Origin: Phormidesmis priestleyi BC1401
GTDB taxonomy: Bacteria; Cyanobacteriota; Cyanobacteriia; Leptolyngbyales; Leptolyngbyaceae
Assembly: GCF_001650195.1 (NCBI RefSeq)
Contig: NZ_LXYR01000011.1
Coordinates: forward strand, 1 to 64,000
DNA length: 64,000 bases
Reading direction: 5' to 3'
This document shows, piece after piece, positions 63,052 through 64,000 of the stretch (the first letter of the stretch is position 1; each line of letters opens with the position of its first letter). Position numbers and translations under genes: made by a program. Below the pieces are notes generated by a model. The model did no database searches, had not been told where the DNA came from, and saw nothing but the letters and a program-made list of their open reading frames with translations.

Positions 63052-63956
63052 CTTGAGTGCGACAAAATCCACTCTTCTAAGATGGGATTCACGAGTTCAG
63101 GAGCTTCGTCTTGGGGGCAGTGACCCACCCCTTCTAACGGGATGAACTTTTCGACCTGAGGATAGTTTGCAAACGCTTTGCCAAGCTTGATCGGTTCCCA
63201 CGGATCTTGAGCGCCCCACAAAATAATCGTCGGACATGGCAATTTCGGGAATAAGTCTTCGGGTAAGGGTCCTTGAGAGTAGCCTGTAAACGCGATAAAC
63301 ACCGCTGCCGCACCCTGATCGCTGGCGGCTTCCATCAGCAGATCGACTAACTCATCGGTGACAGCTTCCGATCGGGCATACGCCTTGAGCAAAATGTTCC
63401 GAACGGTCTTCGGCTGTGCGAGTTGCTTAAAAAACAGATTGCCGACCCATTTTCGCTTGAGAATTCCTTGTAAAACGGGCGCACCGACGCGCTTAATCCA
63501 GGGTTGCCCGATGCGTTTACGATCGTGCAGCAACCTTAACGAACAGTTGATCAACGCCAATCCCCGCGCAATTTCTGGACAATCGACAGCAGCTTGCATC
63601 GCGACAATACAGCCGATCGAGTTGCCGACCAAAAACGCCGATTCGCCCACCACTTCACGACAAAAATCGGCGATCTGCTGCGCCCACGTCTCAAACGTGT
63701 AGTCAATTTGCTCGATCGGAATGGGCTTTTCTGATTTACCAAACCCAATTAAATCCACTGCATAAACCCGACACGTCTTTGCTAACTCTGGCGTATTTTT
63801 GCGCCAATGATAAAACGACGCTCCAAACCCATGAATCAAAACGACCGCAGGTCCGTCACTGCCCTGAGCTTGATAGGCAACTTTAAAGCCTTTCCACATC
63901 CAGATTTTAGTGTCGATTGCGAGAGAAGTAGAAGCTACCATATAGGTTAAAGACAA
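63048..63956 (-). CDS. Alpha/beta-hydrolase fold protein
   Basis: 302 aa from ATG 63956; ATG 63941 (MVASTSLAIDTKIW) is an alternative. The oxyanion strand is VVLIHGFGASFYHWRKN, the nucleophile elbow GNSIGCIVA (Ser about 114), with an acid in LWGAQDPWEP and the catalytic His in EGVGHCPQDE near the C-terminus. Lipases, haloalkane-dehalogenase-like and chlorophyll-related hydrolases share this form, and the substrate is not evident. The promoter region runs to the window edge. Confidence 0.82.
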   Translation of the reverse strand: MSLTYMVASTSLAIDTKIWMWKGFKVAYQAQGSDGPAVVLIHGFGASFYHWRKNTPELAKTCRVYAVDLIGFGKSEKPIPIEQIDYTFETWAQQIADFCREVVGESAFLVGNSIGCIVAMQAAVDCPEIARGLALINCSLRLLHDRKRIGQPWIKRVGAPVLQGILKRKWVGNLFFKQLAQPKTVRNILLKAYARSEAVTDELVDLLMEAASDQGAAAVFIAFTGYSQGPLPEDLFPKLPCPTIILWGAQDPWEPIKLGKAFANYPQVEKFIPLEGVGHCPQDEAPELVNPILEEWILSHSS

Positions 63957-64000
63957 GTTTAATGAGACGGTTGTGAACTTTTATGTAGTCCATTTTAACG

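Overview
The window reads as chromosomal DNA of a cyanobacterium. Supporting signs are the dense HIP1-type octamers (GCGATCGC and its core CGATCG), a urea ABC transporter behind an NtcA-type promoter, DICT-domain and pentapeptide-repeat proteins, a GDT1/PAM71-like manganese exporter behind a yybP-ykoY-type leader, and CCCTCACCC/GAGAGGG intergenic repeats. A filamentous Leptolyngbya-like organism would fit, but the genus is inference. No rRNA, CRISPR array or intact transposase gene is visible.

Layout. 1-6.2 kb: accessory region with a structured left edge, a small unknown gene, and a two-gene conflict-type pair: a TIR-nucleoside phosphorylase protein and a STAND NTPase with near-identical TPR repeats, tied together by a shared coiled-coil module and a shared linker motif. 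6.2-10.8 kb: an N-terminally short NudC-like NUDIX protein, ribokinase, xylulokinase, a cupin and a catalase-like haem protein. 11.1-14.1 kb: a signalling operon (CheR, hybrid kinase, response regulator). 14.3-27.5 kb: an exopolysaccharide locus on the minus strand (Wzc-type co-polymerase, priming sugar transferase, ABC exporter, four GT4 glycosyltransferases, a Wzy/ligase-like protein and a polytopic membrane protein). 27.7-36.6 kb: housekeeping genes (dnaB, rplI, murA, an SPOUT methyltransferase, peptidases, two tRNA-Leu).

36.9-45 kb: nitrogen acquisition, with ureEFG followed by urtABCDE. The Urt proteins import urea, and UreEFG help insert nickel into urease, whose structural genes lie outside the window. 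45-53.4 kb: a Gfo/Idh/MocA oxidoreductase, a pentapeptide-repeat gene with a DICT-GAF kinase, a UreH-like membrane protein with its periplasmic partner, and a hybrid sensor kinase broken by a one-base frameshift. 53.8-57.3 kb: sdhA, then a small accessory patch with a PD-(D/E)XK-like protein, a UPF0175/DUF3368 toxin-antitoxin-like pair and a truncated second copy of the nuclease-like gene. 58-64 kb: the riboswitch and manganese exporter, a CNNM/CBS transporter-like protein, a tRNA-Met, pyrE and an alpha/beta hydrolase.

MITE-like repeats with at least three kinds of ends but a shared palindromic core are scattered through the intergenic spaces. One sits inside the urt operon, and one is read into the C-terminus of the broken kinase. 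The best candidate for an undescribed system is the TIR-PNP/STAND-TPR pair at 978-5904.
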